DNA of 64,000 nucleotides from Gammaproteobacteria bacterium (GTDB lineage Bacteria > Pseudomonadota > Gammaproteobacteria > Steroidobacterales > JABDKV01): positions 62,001 to 126,000 of the forward strand of contig JAOTXU010000001.1 in the NCBI GenBank assembly GCA_029862165.1, read 5' to 3'. Each line of letters starts with the position of its first letter. The stretch's first letter is position 1. A model generated the notes under the pieces. The model had not been told where the DNA came from and did no database searches. It saw only the letters and a program-made list of their open reading frames with translations. A program made the position numbers and the translations under genes. Shown piece after piece: positions 45,032 through 55,254 of the stretch.

Positions 45032-46906
45032 ATGCTGCAGTCAATACGTGACAATCTGAACGGGTGGGTAGCCGGGCTGCTGTTTATCGTTATCGGATTG
45101 GCTTTCGCCCTCTGGGGCGTTCCCAATACGATCACGGGCAGCGCTGCGGCCGCGGAAGTCAACGGCGAGGAAATACCGCTCGATGAAATTCGTAGAGCCT
45201 ACCGCAACCAGCTGCTCCAATTTCAGCAATATTCCGATATCTCGCCGGAACAGGAAAAAGTGATCCAGACACAGGTGCTGCAAGGCCTCGTGATTGACGA
45301 GGTACTGTCCCAGCATACTCGTGAATCTGGCTATCACATCGGCAATGAAGCTCTTGTGGGACATATCCGCAACATGCAGGAATTCCAGGATCAGGGCCAG
45401 TTTTCGCTTGAGCTTTTTCATAGCCGTCTTGCACCACAAGGATTTTCGCCACAATATTTTGAAGCGCAGGTTCGCCGCGCGTTGCGGATCTCGCAGCTGC
45501 GTAGAGGGATTATTGACACGTCTTTCATCACGCAGGCGGAACTCGCGCAGCGTGCGCGCCTTGAACGTGAACAACGCAGCGCGGAATGGTTTCAGTTGCC
45601 TGTTAATATTGATTCCGAGACCCTGGTTATCAGTGACGAAGATATTGAGGCTCACTACACGGCCAATTCAGATCAATTCATGCAACCTGAGAGCGTTGAC
45701 CTGGCCTACGTAGCGCTGAATCTGAGTGATTTGGCCGCCGCCACGACCGTGACTGAGGCGGATCTCAACGACTACTACACAAGAGAGGTGGCACAGGGGC
45801 GCTTTCAGGCGCCTGAAGAACGCCAGGCCAGCCACATACTCATTGCAGTCGATACCGACACAGACGACGCCGCCGCCAATGAGCAGGCGCAGGCCCTGAT
45901 AGATCGGCTGCGGGGCGGTGCGGACTTTGCCGCGCTTGCTGGTGAGTTTTCAGACGATCCCGGGTCGGGCCCCGAGGGTGGTGATCTGGGCTGGGCGCAG
46001 CGCACCGCTTACGTCGGTGCATTTGCCGATGCGTTGTTTTCAATGGAGGCAGACGAGTTGCGCGGTCCGATCAGAACACAGTTCGGATATCACATCATCA
46101 GGATGGAAGGGCAACGCGGTGGTGTTCCTAAGCTATTTGAAGAAGTCAGTACCGAGCTGCGGGAAGAGCTCAGCCGTAATCTTGCCGAGGATGAATTCTA
46201 TGATATCTCAGAGCAGATGGCTGATCTGGGATTTGAAAACCCGGATACTCTCGATCCGATCGCTGAAGAGCTGAGTCTGGAAATAGTCAGAATGAATGGG
46301 GTCGCCCGCACCGGCGGTGAAGGCCTAGTGGCTACGCCGGCGGTAATTGATGCGGCATTCAGCGAGCGGGTGCTGCAACAAGGCGAGAACAGCGACACGA
46401 TAGATGTCGGCACCGATAGTCGCGTCATTCTTCGGGTTGAAAAACACAGTCCGGCGACAGTCCGGCCGTTGGCGGAAGTCGTGGATAACATTCGCACGAT
46501 CCTGCGGACTGACGCAGCCCAGGAGCTCGTCTTTGAAACGGGCAAGACTTTGATTGAACGAATACGTGGTGGCGAGGCTATAACGGATCTGGCCGGCGAA
46601 TTCGAAGCCGAACACCACGCGCAGGAGGCCTACCGTCGCACCGCCGCACTGCCGCCATTATTGCGTGATGCATTGTTTCAGGCCCGCAAACCCGATCCTG
46701 GGGCAAAAACCGTTGACGGTGTGGTACTGGCTGACGGCAGTTATGCCGTGTTTGCGCTGGCTGAAGTGACGCCTGGTGACACCGCCAACCTGGGTGCTCC
46801 GGATACGGTAGCCAGTCAACAGGGGATCGGCGACCTGACCGCCTATGTCTTGCAGCTCAGGGACGACGCATCAGTAACCTTGCGTCCGGAGTTGCTACAG
46901 CAATAA
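45032..46906 (+). CDS. ppiD: Peptidyl-prolyl cis-trans isomerase D (SurA-N/parvulin)
   Basis: 624 residues from the ATG at 45032, which gives MLQSIRDNLNGWVAG followed by the single inner-membrane anchor (LLFIVIGLAFALWGV); a longer frame starts at 45005, inside the terminator region. An N-terminal SurA-like chaperone domain (AEVNGEEIPLDEIRRAYRNQ) and a parvulin domain (~265-360: ASHILIAVD, FSDDPGSGPEGGDLGW) follow. It is a periplasmic chaperone near the Sec translocon. It sits downstream of lon as in E. coli, with two tRNAs in place of hupB. Confidence 0.94.
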   Translation: MLQSIRDNLNGWVAGLLFIVIGLAFALWGVPNTITGSAAAAEVNGEEIPLDEIRRAYRNQLLQFQQYSDISPEQEKVIQTQVLQGLVIDEVLSQHTRESGYHIGNEALVGHIRNMQEFQDQGQFSLELFHSRLAPQGFSPQYFEAQVRRALRISQLRRGIIDTSFITQAELAQRARLEREQRSAEWFQLPVNIDSETLVISDEDIEAHYTANSDQFMQPESVDLAYVALNLSDLAAATTVTEADLNDYYTREVAQGRFQAPEERQASHILIAVDTDTDDAAANEQAQALIDRLRGGADFAALAGEFSDDPGSGPEGGDLGWAQRTAYVGAFADALFSMEADELRGPIRTQFGYHIIRMEGQRGGVPKLFEEVSTELREELSRNLAEDEFYDISEQMADLGFENPDTLDPIAEELSLEIVRMNGVARTGGEGLVATPAVIDAAFSERVLQQGENSDTIDVGTDSRVILRVEKHSPATVRPLAEVVDNIRTILRTDAAQELVFETGKTLIERIRGGEAITDLAGEFEAEHHAQEAYRRTAALPPLLRDALFQARKPDPGAKTVDGVVLADGSYAVFALAEVTPGDTANLGAPDTVASQQGIGDLTAYVLQLRDDASVTLRPELLQQ

Positions 46907-46914
46907 GTTCTTGA

Positions 46915-48219
46915 TTATTCAGTTGCGTGCGTACGCAGCTGACCCTCGCTGCTGGCGACGACCGTCGCAACAGTGAGGTCGCCGGTAACGTTGACCACGG
47001 TCCGGCACATATCAAGAATCCGGTCGATGCCGAGGATCAACGCGATTCCGGCAGCGGGAACGTTGATCGACTCCAAAATGATAACCAGCATTACGATGCC
47101 CGCGCTGGGCACCGCGGCGGTGCCAATCGATGCGAGCATCGCTGTCAACACGATCGTTACTTGCGCAGTAAGATCCAGATCGAGCCCAATTGTCTGGGCA
47201 ATAAATACGGCTGCAACAGCCTGGTAGAGCCCTGTACCATCCATATTTATTGTGGCGCCTAACGGCAGCACAAATGAGGATACTTCTTCGGAAACGCCGA
47301 GTTTCTTTTCTGCCACATCCATCGTCACCGGCAATGTAGCCCCACTGGATGAGGTTGAGAAAGCCACTAGTTGTGCCGGGCTGATCACTCCGAAAAAATC
47401 TCCCAGCCGTTTGGGTGTGAAAAAGGTAATCAGCGTCGCATAAGTGATAAATACATGAGCGGTTAGACCGGCGATTACGACGGCACCGTATAACCCGAGA
47501 GCGCGCAGTAGTTCGATGATCTGCTTCGGATCGTCGCCAGCTATGTCGCTAATCGTCGATGCGAGCAAACAAAAAACGCCGAACGGTGCGACCCGCATGA
47601 TGATCTCGACCATCTGGATGACAAGCTCGCTCAGAGAATCAAAGAAACTGATCAATGGTTGCGCTTTTTCGCGTGGGATCATCAGCAGTGCAATACCGGC
47701 GAATAGTGCAAAGAAAACGACTTGCAGCATGCTGCGGTTGTTTGAGACCGATGCAAAGACATTGCTCGGTACCATGTCTACCAGTGGTTGTAATGGACCA
47801 CGTTCGCGCGCCGCGTCGGCCATGTCCTGCCGGCTTGCGGCGTCCTGCTGGTATGTGGCGATCAGCCGTTCGCGCATTTCCTCCGGAACTGCGGATCCGG
47901 GATTCACGACGTTGACCAACAACAGCCCGATCACCAATGACACCAGTGTGGTACCCAGATAGATCATGATGGTCCGGCCACCGATGCGGGACAATCTGCG
48001 TGTGTCCGCCAGCGAGGCGACACCGGTGATGAGTGACGCCAGAACCAGAGGTACTGCGATCAGCGTAAGCAGGTTGATAAAAATCTTGCCCCACGGTGCG
48101 ATCCAGTCGCTGGTGAACTCTCCCCAGCCTGATATGGCCGCGAAGATTCCAAAGATCAGGCCCAATACGAGACCGACGAGAATCTGCCAGTGGAGTTTGC
48201 GGTACCACGGTAGGGTCAT
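46915..48219 (-). CDS. Dicarboxylate/amino acid:cation symporter (DAACS family)
   Basis: 434 residues with about eight membrane helices and two re-entrant hairpins. The family Ser-rich hairpin is AFSTSSSGATLPVT and the cation/substrate motif is ATINMDGTGLYQ. Helix 8 has DRILDMCRTVVNVTGD. Likely substrates are glutamate, aspartate or C4-dicarboxylates with Na+ or H+. Third gene of a probable mltD-fabI-symporter run, 25 bases after fabI. Convergent with ppiD. Confidence 0.92.
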   Translation of the reverse strand: MTLPWYRKLHWQILVGLVLGLIFGIFAAISGWGEFTSDWIAPWGKIFINLLTLIAVPLVLASLITGVASLADTRRLSRIGGRTIMIYLGTTLVSLVIGLLLVNVVNPGSAVPEEMRERLIATYQQDAASRQDMADAARERGPLQPLVDMVPSNVFASVSNNRSMLQVVFFALFAGIALLMIPREKAQPLISFFDSLSELVIQMVEIIMRVAPFGVFCLLASTISDIAGDDPKQIIELLRALGLYGAVVIAGLTAHVFITYATLITFFTPKRLGDFFGVISPAQLVAFSTSSSGATLPVTMDVAEKKLGVSEEVSSFVLPLGATINMDGTGLYQAVAAVFIAQTIGLDLDLTAQVTIVLTAMLASIGTAAVPSAGIVMLVIILESINVPAAGIALILGIDRILDMCRTVVNVTGDLTVATVVASSEGQLRTHATE

Positions 48220-48244
48220 TGCATAGTCCTGTTGATTTCTTGCG

Positions 48245-49027
48245 TCAATCGAGACTCATTCCGACAGTGCTGTAGCCGGCGTCGACGTACAGTACTTCCC
48301 CGGTTATGCCGGCGGCAAGGTCTGAGCAAAGAAAGGCTGCGGCGTTGCCCACATCATCGATGCCAACGTTCCGTTTGAGAGGCGACATTTTTGCAGCATG
48401 ACTCAGCATGCCACGGAAACCGCTGATCCCCGCGGCCGCCAGCGTCTTGATCGGGCCGGCAGAGATGGCGTTAACCCGGGTTCCGGCCGGACCGAGATCC
48501 GATGCCAGAAAACGCACCATGGCTTCCAGGCTCGCCTTGGCCGGTCCCATCACGTTGTAATTCGGGATCGCCCTGATCGCGCCCAGATAGCTAAGCGTCA
48601 GCAGCGCCGCGTCTCGATTGTCCATCATGGGGCGTGCCGCCTTTGCTAGCGCAGCAAAGCTGTAGGCGCTGATGTCGTGAGCAATCTGGAAACCCTCGCG
48701 GGTAATACTTTCGGTGAAGCCACCGCCGAGTTGGTCACGTGGCGCGTAGCCGACGGAATGGACCAAAATATCCAGCCCATCCCAGTGGCTTGCCAACGTT
48801 GCAAAACAGGCGTCAATTTCGGAGTCGCTGGCAACATCCAGCGGGATGTTGATATTCGATCCGACATCGGCGCCCAGTCGTTCGACTCTTTTTTGGAGTT
48901 TCTCCGTCTGGTAGCTCAGGGCGATTTCCGCACCTTCGCGATGCATGGCTTTTGCTATGCCCCATGCAATAGACCGTTCGCTAGCCAGCCCGACAATCAG
49001 AACGCGTTTGTTACTCAGAAATCCCAC
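48245..49027 (-). CDS. fabI: Enoyl-[acyl-carrier-protein] reductase (NADH)
   Basis: 260 residues. N-terminal [27 protein letters not shown] is the FabI-type cofactor loop. Catalytic Tyr and Lys occur in the [14 protein letters not shown] stretch, with [13 protein letters not shown] before it. It reduces enoyl-ACP in fatty acid elongation and is the triclosan target in other bacteria. The start is GTG at 49027, sharing one base with the mltD stop (TAGTG), which suggests translational coupling. Confidence 0.97.
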   Translation of the reverse strand: MGFLSNKRVLIVGLASERSIAWGIAKAMHREGAEIALSYQTEKLQKRVERLGADVGSNINIPLDVASDSEIDACFATLASHWDGLDILVHSVGYAPRDQLGGGFTESITREGFQIAHDISAYSFAALAKAARPMMDNRDAALLTLSYLGAIRAIPNYNVMGPAKASLEAMVRFLASDLGPAGTRVNAISAGPIKTLAAAGISGFRGMLSHAAKMSPLKRNVGIDDVGNAAAFLCSDLAAGITGEVLYVDAGYSTVGMSLD

Positions 49028-50598
49028 TAGCCACCGGATTGCTTGCGCACATCGACATACATGACGAGTCTTTGACCAGGATAAAGATATTTTTGTGCCG
49101 TCAGCGATCGATTCCAGCGGCGCAGTTGCGATACGCTGACCCTGAACTTTGACGATATCCTGGAAAGCGAATCGCCTTTGCGAACGGTATAGTTAATTCG
49201 ACGTTGAGTTGATGGCGCATTAGTGGCAACAACGGAGCCGGCGTTTACGCCGCGAATGACCAGTACGCGGCCAACACGTAACGAGTCGCGCGGTGCCATT
49301 CCGTTCCATTTTGCCAGCTCACGTACAGAAACGCCGAAGCGGCGAGCAATCTCCCACAGCGAATCACCCGCCACAACGGTATAGCGCAGCGTATCAGCAG
49401 TGGCTGCCAGTTTATTGGCCAAACGTCCATCGGCACTCAGCCGGTAAGAGTCCAGTGTCTGGCTCGCCGTCGGGATCATCAGATACCGACCGGCACGAAT
49501 TGACGAACCACGTATCCCATTGGCCTGACGTAGTGCCGTAACGGTTAGCTTTTTAGCTGTTGCGATTTCGCTCAGCGTGTCGCCCTCGCGAATCAGGTAA
49601 CGTGTCCACCTTACCCGTTGATCATTCGGGAGTTGCGTGAGCTGCTGACTAAACAGTTCTGCGCTGGCCACAGGAACGAGCAGGCGATGCGGGCCGTCCG
49701 GACTGGTGGCCCAACGATTAAATCCCGGATTAAGTCGATAGATTTCGTCTATGTCGATTGCGGCCATGTCCGCCGCGAGGGCGAGATCAATCTGTCCGCC
49801 AGTTTCGACCACGGCAAAATAAATCTCATCGGGGACTATCGGCAATACGATCCCAAAATCCCACGGTGACGCCACCAAATGGCTTAGCGCCAGCAGACGC
49901 GGCACATAGGCTTCGGTTTCGCGTGGCAGACGGAGTTCCCAGAAACTGGCGCCGGCACCTGCGCGTTTTATAGCACGACGCACCTTGCCTTCGCCGGAGT
50001 TGTACGCGGCAATTGCCAGCAGCCAGTCGCCGTCAAAAATTCGATGTAGGCGCTGGAGGTAATCAAGCGCGGCCCGCGTCGATTCGATTATGTCGCGACG
50101 ACCGTCGTACCACCAGTTTTGCACGAGCCCAAAGCGACGCCCGGTCGCCGGAATAAACTGCCACATGCCGGCTGCCTGTCCGTGCGAGTACGCAAACGGA
50201 TCGAACGCGCTCTCAACAACGGGTAACAAGGCCAGCTCCAACGGCAGCCCACGTTGTTCGATCTGTGCCACGATGTACGGCAGATACGGTTGTGCGCGTT
50301 TGAATACGCGATCCAGATAATCGGGATTGCGCACATACCAATCAAACTGTTGGACGACCGCGCGTGTGTCACGATAAGGCAGCCTGAACCCGGACGGCAA
50401 GCGGGCCAGCACATCGACGGTTTGCTCAAAAAGTGGTGCGTCACCGCCAACGGTGATCGTGCTTTCCGGTTCGGCGGTCGCATCGCTGTGATTCACATCC
50501 GCCATAGTGGTCAAGGTGACGGTCGCCAGTAACACACACGCCACATAGCAAGTGCCACGTAAACTGAGCCGAATCGTCTGGAATGGCGCTTTGAGCAT
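49027..50598 (-). CDS. mltD: Membrane-bound lytic murein transglycosylase D with three LysM domains
   Basis: 523 residues from the ATG at 50598; the open frame extends further upstream into the promoter region of the divergent gene. A signal peptide-like start ([18 protein letters not shown]) without a lipobox is followed by a family 23 lytic transglycosylase domain with the catalytic Glu in [15 protein letters not shown] and [15 protein letters not shown]. Three C-terminal LysM repeats ([30 protein letters not shown]) bind peptidoglycan. E. coli MltD is a lipoprotein; the missing lipobox Cys is a difference. Confidence 0.95.
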   Translation of the reverse strand: MLKAPFQTIRLSLRGTCYVACVLLATVTLTTMADVNHSDATAEPESTITVGGDAPLFEQTVDVLARLPSGFRLPYRDTRAVVQQFDWYVRNPDYLDRVFKRAQPYLPYIVAQIEQRGLPLELALLPVVESAFDPFAYSHGQAAGMWQFIPATGRRFGLVQNWWYDGRRDIIESTRAALDYLQRLHRIFDGDWLLAIAAYNSGEGKVRRAIKRAGAGASFWELRLPRETEAYVPRLLALSHLVASPWDFGIVLPIVPDEIYFAVVETGGQIDLALAADMAAIDIDEIYRLNPGFNRWATSPDGPHRLLVPVASAELFSQQLTQLPNDQRVRWTRYLIREGDTLSEIATAKKLTVTALRQANGIRGSSIRAGRYLMIPTASQTLDSYRLSADGRLANKLAATADTLRYTVVAGDSLWEIARRFGVSVRELAKWNGMAPRDSLRVGRVLVIRGVNAGSVVATNAPSTQRRINYTVRKGDSLSRISSKFRVSVSQLRRWNRSLTAQKYLYPGQRLVMYVDVRKQSGG

Positions 50599-50677
50599 CG
50601 GCATATCGTACCGGAAGCGCCGCCCTGCAGTAAGCATGGCGTACGAACACAGGTTTTTTGCGGTATATTTAGCGTCC

Positions 50678-51403
50678 ATGGGCTATGACGTGACACCGGC
50701 TTGGCTACAGGGACCGTTGGGTCAAGCTGTGCTCGCCAGTGAGACTGATACCGTTCAGCAGGCGCTGGCGCAAATGTTTGGTGTGCATTTCCTCCAACTT
50801 GGCTGTTGGGGCGCGCCGGATCAGTTTCTCCAATACGCGCAGACCCGCCACCGATCTCTGGTCGATAATCAGCCCGGTCTGGGCGTAGGCGCGCTGAGCC
50901 GGTCATCTCGGTTGGCTATTGCTTCGGATTCAATCGATGTTCTCTTGCTGCCGCATACTTTGGAGATGGATCCGGAACCGCACCAGGTTTTGCGAGAAGT
51001 GGATCGCGTATTGGTTGGTGAGGGGCACCTGCTTGTATTGGGATTTAACCCATTGAGTGCCTGGGGACTACGGCATGCCGTTTCGCGTGGCAAATTCCCG
51101 CATGGCGCGACTAGAGTCATACCTGAAAAACGGATGCGGGACTGGTTGTCGTTGTTGGGTATGGAAGTCAGCCAATCCTTGCGTTGTGTGCATGCGCTAC
51201 CGGTCGATCGGGAATCTGTACAACGGCGTCTCGTTGGCCTGGCACAGACCGGCGCAAAATTTTGGCCGCGCCTGGCCGGCGTTTACATACTGGTAGCACA
51301 AAAACGTGTGTACTCTGCGACGCCAATACGGCCACAGTGGCATCGAAAATCCCGCGTCGTTGCCGGCGGTTTGGTTAAGCCGACCACTCGATCGGCTGCA
51401 TGA
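50678..51403 (+). CDS. YafS-like SAM-dependent methyltransferase
   Basis: 241 residues from the ATG at 50678; upstream in-frame ATGs overlap the mltD start region, and a TATATT element just before 50678 argues for the shorter form. SAM motif I is degenerate ([13 protein letters not shown]); later [38 protein letters not shown] is typical of the fold. E. coli has mltD-gloB-yafS-rnhA-dnaQ in this area; here gloB is absent. Function unknown. Overlaps rnhA by ATGA. Confidence 0.82.
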   Translation: MGYDVTPAWLQGPLGQAVLASETDTVQQALAQMFGVHFLQLGCWGAPDQFLQYAQTRHRSLVDNQPGLGVGALSRSSRLAIASDSIDVLLLPHTLEMDPEPHQVLREVDRVLVGEGHLLVLGFNPLSAWGLRHAVSRGKFPHGATRVIPEKRMRDWLSLLGMEVSQSLRCVHALPVDRESVQRRLVGLAQTGAKFWPRLAGVYILVAQKRVYSATPIRPQWHRKSRVVAGGLVKPTTRSAA

Positions 51404-51840
51404 AGGAAGTCGAGATTCACACCGACGGCGCCTGCCGTGGCAATCCTGGTCCCGGTGGTTGGGGCGCGATTCTGAGTGCGGGCGATACGCAAAAAGAACT
51501 GTCTGGTGTCGAATCGCCGACTACCAATAATCGGATGGAACTGACCGCTGCCATTCGAGCACTCGAGGCCCTAAAGCGGCCAACCCATGTGACGCTCTAC
51601 ACCGATTCCACCTATCTCCTGCGTGGCGTTACCGAATGGATGGAGGGCTGGAAGAAACGTAATTGGCGGACTTCGTCCCGCAAGCCGGTCAAGAACCGTG
51701 ATTTGTGGGAGCGTCTGTCAGCGGTAATTGAACAGCACGATATTGAGTGGGTGTGGGTGAAAGGACACAGCGGTCATCCCGGTAATGAACGCGCGGATTT
51801 ACTGGCGAACATGGCCATGGATCGCATGCTCGAGTCTTGA
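51400..51840 (+). CDS. rnhA: Ribonuclease HI
   Basis: 146 residues. Catalytic acids are in [17 protein letters not shown] (Asp), [16 protein letters not shown] (Glu), [12 protein letters not shown] (Asp) and the final Asp in [11 protein letters not shown]. It degrades RNA in RNA-DNA hybrids. Coupled to the yafS-like gene upstream; dnaQ follows after 13 bases in the same direction. Confidence 0.97.
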   Translation: MKEVEIHTDGACRGNPGPGGWGAILSAGDTQKELSGVESPTTNNRMELTAAIRALEALKRPTHVTLYTDSTYLLRGVTEWMEGWKKRNWRTSSRKPVKNRDLWERLSAVIEQHDIEWVWVKGHSGHPGNERADLLANMAMDRMLES

Positions 51841-51853
51841 GTATCATTAGAAA

Positions 51854-52573
51854 ATGAGACAAATCATCCTTGACACAGAGACGACCGGACTCAAAGTGGA
51901 GGAGGGCCATAGAATAATCGAGATCGGTTGCATCGAGCTGGTCAACCGTCGGCACACCGGCAATCATTATCACCAGTACGTCAGTCCCGAACGCGAAATA
52001 GAGGCTGCCGCCGGCAAGGTGCACGGTATTACGTCTGAGTTCTTGTCTACCCAGCCGTTGTTTCAGAATATTGCAGAAGAATTTCTTGCTTTTGTGGCCG
52101 GTGCCGAGTTGGTCATACACAACGCCGATTTCGATATATCCTTTCTCGACTACGAGCTTTCATTAGCTGCGAAAACGTTGGGCATGATAGGCGATCACTG
52201 TCAGGTGCTCGATACGCTGCAAATGGCGCGTCGTATGCATCCGGGACAAAGAAACAGCCTCGATGCCCTATGCCGGCGTTACGGGGTACTGACCAGCGGG
52301 CGTGAACTGCATGGCGCGTTGCTGGATGCCCGGCTGCTTTCTGAAGTCTATCTGGCAATGACCGGTGGTCAGGCGATGCTGTCATTGAGCGACGATGACT
52401 GCAGCGATACAGCTACCGCACCGGCCAGGCGAATTGATCGGGCAGGAGTAGACTTAACGGTGCTACGATGTACCGCCGAAGAACTGGCCGCGCACCAGGC
52501 GCGTCTGGCACGGATCGACGAGGCGAGTCACGACGGGTGTGTATGGAGCCGTCTAGCAAACGATGATTCCTAG
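51854..52573 (+). CDS. dnaQ: DNA polymerase III subunit epsilon (proofreading exonuclease)
   Basis: 239 residues. DEDDh exonuclease: ILDTETTGL (Asp/Glu), VIHNADFDISFLD (Asp), and HGALLDARLLSEVYL (His, Asp). The C-terminal tail (~190-239) is the segment that in E. coli contacts the alpha subunit. In many enterics dnaQ is divergent from rnhA; here they are co-directional. Confidence 0.96.
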   Translation: MRQIILDTETTGLKVEEGHRIIEIGCIELVNRRHTGNHYHQYVSPEREIEAAAGKVHGITSEFLSTQPLFQNIAEEFLAFVAGAELVIHNADFDISFLDYELSLAAKTLGMIGDHCQVLDTLQMARRMHPGQRNSLDALCRRYGVLTSGRELHGALLDARLLSEVYLAMTGGQAMLSLSDDDCSDTATAPARRIDRAGVDLTVLRCTAEELAAHQARLARIDEASHDGCVWSRLANDDS

Positions 52574-52630
52574 ACCAGGCATCATCGGCTCATTGAATTC
52601 CAACTCTCCCCAAAAGCTCCAGGGATCTTA

Positions 52631-54136
52631 ATGGCACGTACTATCACACAGGCATTTACACGGAATTTTCTTGGCCAGTCTCCGGATTGGTACAAGCTGG
52701 CGATCATTGGCTTTCTATTGTTCAATCCAATAGTCGTTTTAGTTGCGGGGAAAACCATAGCCGGCTGGTTGCTGGTACTTGAATTCATTTTCACCCTGGC
52801 TATGGCATTGAAATGTTATCCGCTGGCTCCGGGTGGTCTACTCGCAATAGAGGCGATATTGCTGGGGCTGACCACTCCAGACCATGTGTATGAAGAATCA
52901 CTGCACCAGTTTCCGGTGATCATGCTGTTGATATTCATGGTTGCGGGTATTTTCTTTCTCAAAGAGCTGTTGCTGTTTACGTTTACGAAGATTGTTCTGG
53001 GCATACGTTCGAAAGTACTACTGTCACTATTGTTTTGTGCGGTAGCGGCCGTATTGTCGGCATTCCTCGATGCACTGACTGTAACCGCTGTGATTATTAC
53101 GGTCGGCGGCGGTTTTTACTCCGTTTATCACAAAGTCGCATCAGGTAAACAGTTTCATCACGACGATCATGATCAGGCCGATGATGAACTTGTGCACGAA
53201 GAGCATCGAACTGATCTGGCGCGCTTTCGGGCTTTTCTCCGACAACTCATGATGCATGGCGCCGTGGGGACGGCGTTGGGTGGTGTTACCACGATAGTCG
53301 GTGAACCGCAGAATTTGCTGATTGGTAAAACCGTGGGTTGGGAATTTGTCGAATTTTTTCTACGGATGGCGCCGGTATCGATCCCGGTCTTTTTTACCGG
53401 ACTGGCAACCTGTGCGTTGGTCGAGCAGCTACGCATTTTGGGCTACGGCGCAACGCTACCTGATTCTGTGCGGGATGTATTGACCGCCTACGACGAGGAA
53501 CAAAAAAGCAAGCGAGGTCTGCGTGAAAGGGCAATACTGATCGCCCAGGGTTTTGTTGTCGTGGTGCTGGTGCTGTCTCTGGGCTTTCACGTAGCAGAAA
53601 TCGGTATCGTCGGTCTCATGGTTATCGTGTTGGCAACTTCACTGACAGGCGTAATCGAAGAGAGCCGCATTGCCCACGCCTTTGAGGAGGCCCTGCCGTT
53701 TACAGCTCTCTTGGTAGTATTTTTTGCGATCGTCGCAGTAATCAATGACCAACAGCTTTTCCACCCGGTAATTGAATGGGTGCTTAGTCTGGAAGGCAAG
53801 ACACAATTGTCTATGTTTTTTGTGGCCAATGGCGTCTTGTCAATGGTCAGCGATAATGTTTTTGTTGCATCGGTTTATATACGGTCAGTGCAGGACGCTT
53901 TTAACAGTGGGGCGATCTCACGCGAAAGTTTTGAGTTACTTGCAATTGCAATCAATACCGGAACCAATATTCCGAGTGTTGCAACTCCGAATGGACAAGC
54001 GGCGTTCCTGTTCCTGCTAACCTCGGCGCTGGCGCCGTTGATCCGTTTGTCCTACAGTCGCATGGTGTTGTTGGCACTGCCGTATACCGTGACTATGAGC
54101 ACGGTCGGTTTGCTGGCCGTAATATATATACTGTAG
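52631..54136 (+). CDS. nhaB: Na+/H+ antiporter NhaB
   Basis: 501 residues with about twelve membrane segments, starting [21 protein letters not shown] as in NhaB. Other family stretches are [39 protein letters not shown] and [12 protein letters not shown] His/Asp-rich cytoplasmic loop ([20 protein letters not shown], ~residue 178) is conspicuous. It exports sodium, which fits a saline habitat but is not proof. AGGGA precedes the ATG. Confidence 0.96.
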   Translation: MARTITQAFTRNFLGQSPDWYKLAIIGFLLFNPIVVLVAGKTIAGWLLVLEFIFTLAMALKCYPLAPGGLLAIEAILLGLTTPDHVYEESLHQFPVIMLLIFMVAGIFFLKELLLFTFTKIVLGIRSKVLLSLLFCAVAAVLSAFLDALTVTAVIITVGGGFYSVYHKVASGKQFHHDDHDQADDELVHEEHRTDLARFRAFLRQLMMHGAVGTALGGVTTIVGEPQNLLIGKTVGWEFVEFFLRMAPVSIPVFFTGLATCALVEQLRILGYGATLPDSVRDVLTAYDEEQKSKRGLRERAILIAQGFVVVVLVLSLGFHVAEIGIVGLMVIVLATSLTGVIEESRIAHAFEEALPFTALLVVFFAIVAVINDQQLFHPVIEWVLSLEGKTQLSMFFVANGVLSMVSDNVFVASVYIRSVQDAFNSGAISRESFELLAIAINTGTNIPSVATPNGQAAFLFLLTSALAPLIRLSYSRMVLLALPYTVTMSTVGLLAVIYIL

Positions 54137-54164
54137 TTTGGCAAACGTGTTGCAAGGTGATTGA

Positions 54165-55172
54165 GTGAGGGTTCTGGTAACGGGCGCCGCCGGTTTCATC
54201 GGTATGTTCGTCGCCGAGCGACTGCTCGCTCGAGGTGACCAGGTTGCCGGACTGGACAATCTCAATGACTATTACGATGTGTCGCTCAAACAGGCACGTC
54301 TTGCCAGGCTCGAGGCTCTCTCGGGATTTGAGTTCATACTTGCCGACATCGCCGACCGCGATGCGATGGCCACAGTATTTAATCAACAATACGACACGGT
54401 TATCCATCTGGCGGCACAGGCTGGTGTCCGTTATTCAATCGATCATCCGCAGGTTTACATCGACAGCAATCTGACTGGTTTTGCCAACGTATTGGAAGGC
54501 TGCCGTCAGACTGGTGTCCAGCACCTGGTTTATGCATCGTCCAGCTCGGTCTACGGTGCCAACAAACATATGCCATTTTCAGTGCACGACAATGTTGATC
54601 ATCCGTTGTCGTTGTACGCGGCGTCGAAAAAGGCCAATGAACTGATGGCGCATTGCTATTCGAGCTTGTACGACATGCCGGTTACCGGTCTGCGCTTTTT
54701 CACCGTTTATGGCCCATGGGGCCGACCGGATATGGCGTTATTCAAGTTCACCCACAACATACTCGCGGGTAAACCGATCGATGTATTCAATTATGGGAAG
54801 CATCGCCGCGATTTCACATACATTGACGACATTGTCGATGGGGTTGTGCAAGTGACGGATATCGCGGCAACGCCCGATAAGAATTGGTCGGCGATTAGTC
54901 CGGATCCCGGAACCAGTTTTGCGCCGTATCGGCTGTATAACATCGGCAACAACCGGCCGGTGGAGCTGTTGCGCTACATTGAAGTACTGGAGGACTGTCT
55001 GGGGCAAAAGGCGACAAAGAACCTGTTGCCAATACAACCCGGGGATGTGCCGGATACCTACGCCGATGTAGATGATCTCGCACGCGATGTGGGATACCGG
55101 CCCTCGACCCCTATTGAGACGGGCATAGCCCGTTTCGTGGCCTGGTACCAGGACTACTACAAGACCACCTGA
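54165..55172 (+). CDS. NAD-dependent epimerase, UDP-glucuronate 4-epimerase type
   Basis: 335 residues from a GTG start. Extended SDR: VLVTGAAGFIGMFVAERLL, catalytic Ser-Ser-Ser (YASSSSVYGANKHMPF) and YAASKKANELMAH with Tyr and Lys. DNLNDYYDVSLKQARL is typical of the WbnF/CapI UDP-GlcA 4-epimerase group, which makes UDP-galacturonate. With Ugd downstream this gives a UDP-glucose to UDP-GlcA to UDP-GalA route. First gene of the polysaccharide locus. Confidence 0.9.
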   Translation: MRVLVTGAAGFIGMFVAERLLARGDQVAGLDNLNDYYDVSLKQARLARLEALSGFEFILADIADRDAMATVFNQQYDTVIHLAAQAGVRYSIDHPQVYIDSNLTGFANVLEGCRQTGVQHLVYASSSSVYGANKHMPFSVHDNVDHPLSLYAASKKANELMAHCYSSLYDMPVTGLRFFTVYGPWGRPDMALFKFTHNILAGKPIDVFNYGKHRRDFTYIDDIVDGVVQVTDIAATPDKNWSAISPDPGTSFAPYRLYNIGNNRPVELLRYIEVLEDCLGQKATKNLLPIQPGDVPDTYADVDDLARDVGYRPSTPIETGIARFVAWYQDYYKTT

Positions 55173-55254
55173 GCATTGTTGCGTCGAATTTGCGCGTGTA
55201 ACATGCCTCCCGCAGGATTTCTGCTCACAGAAAGACCGGGATTTTCAGAGCCTA

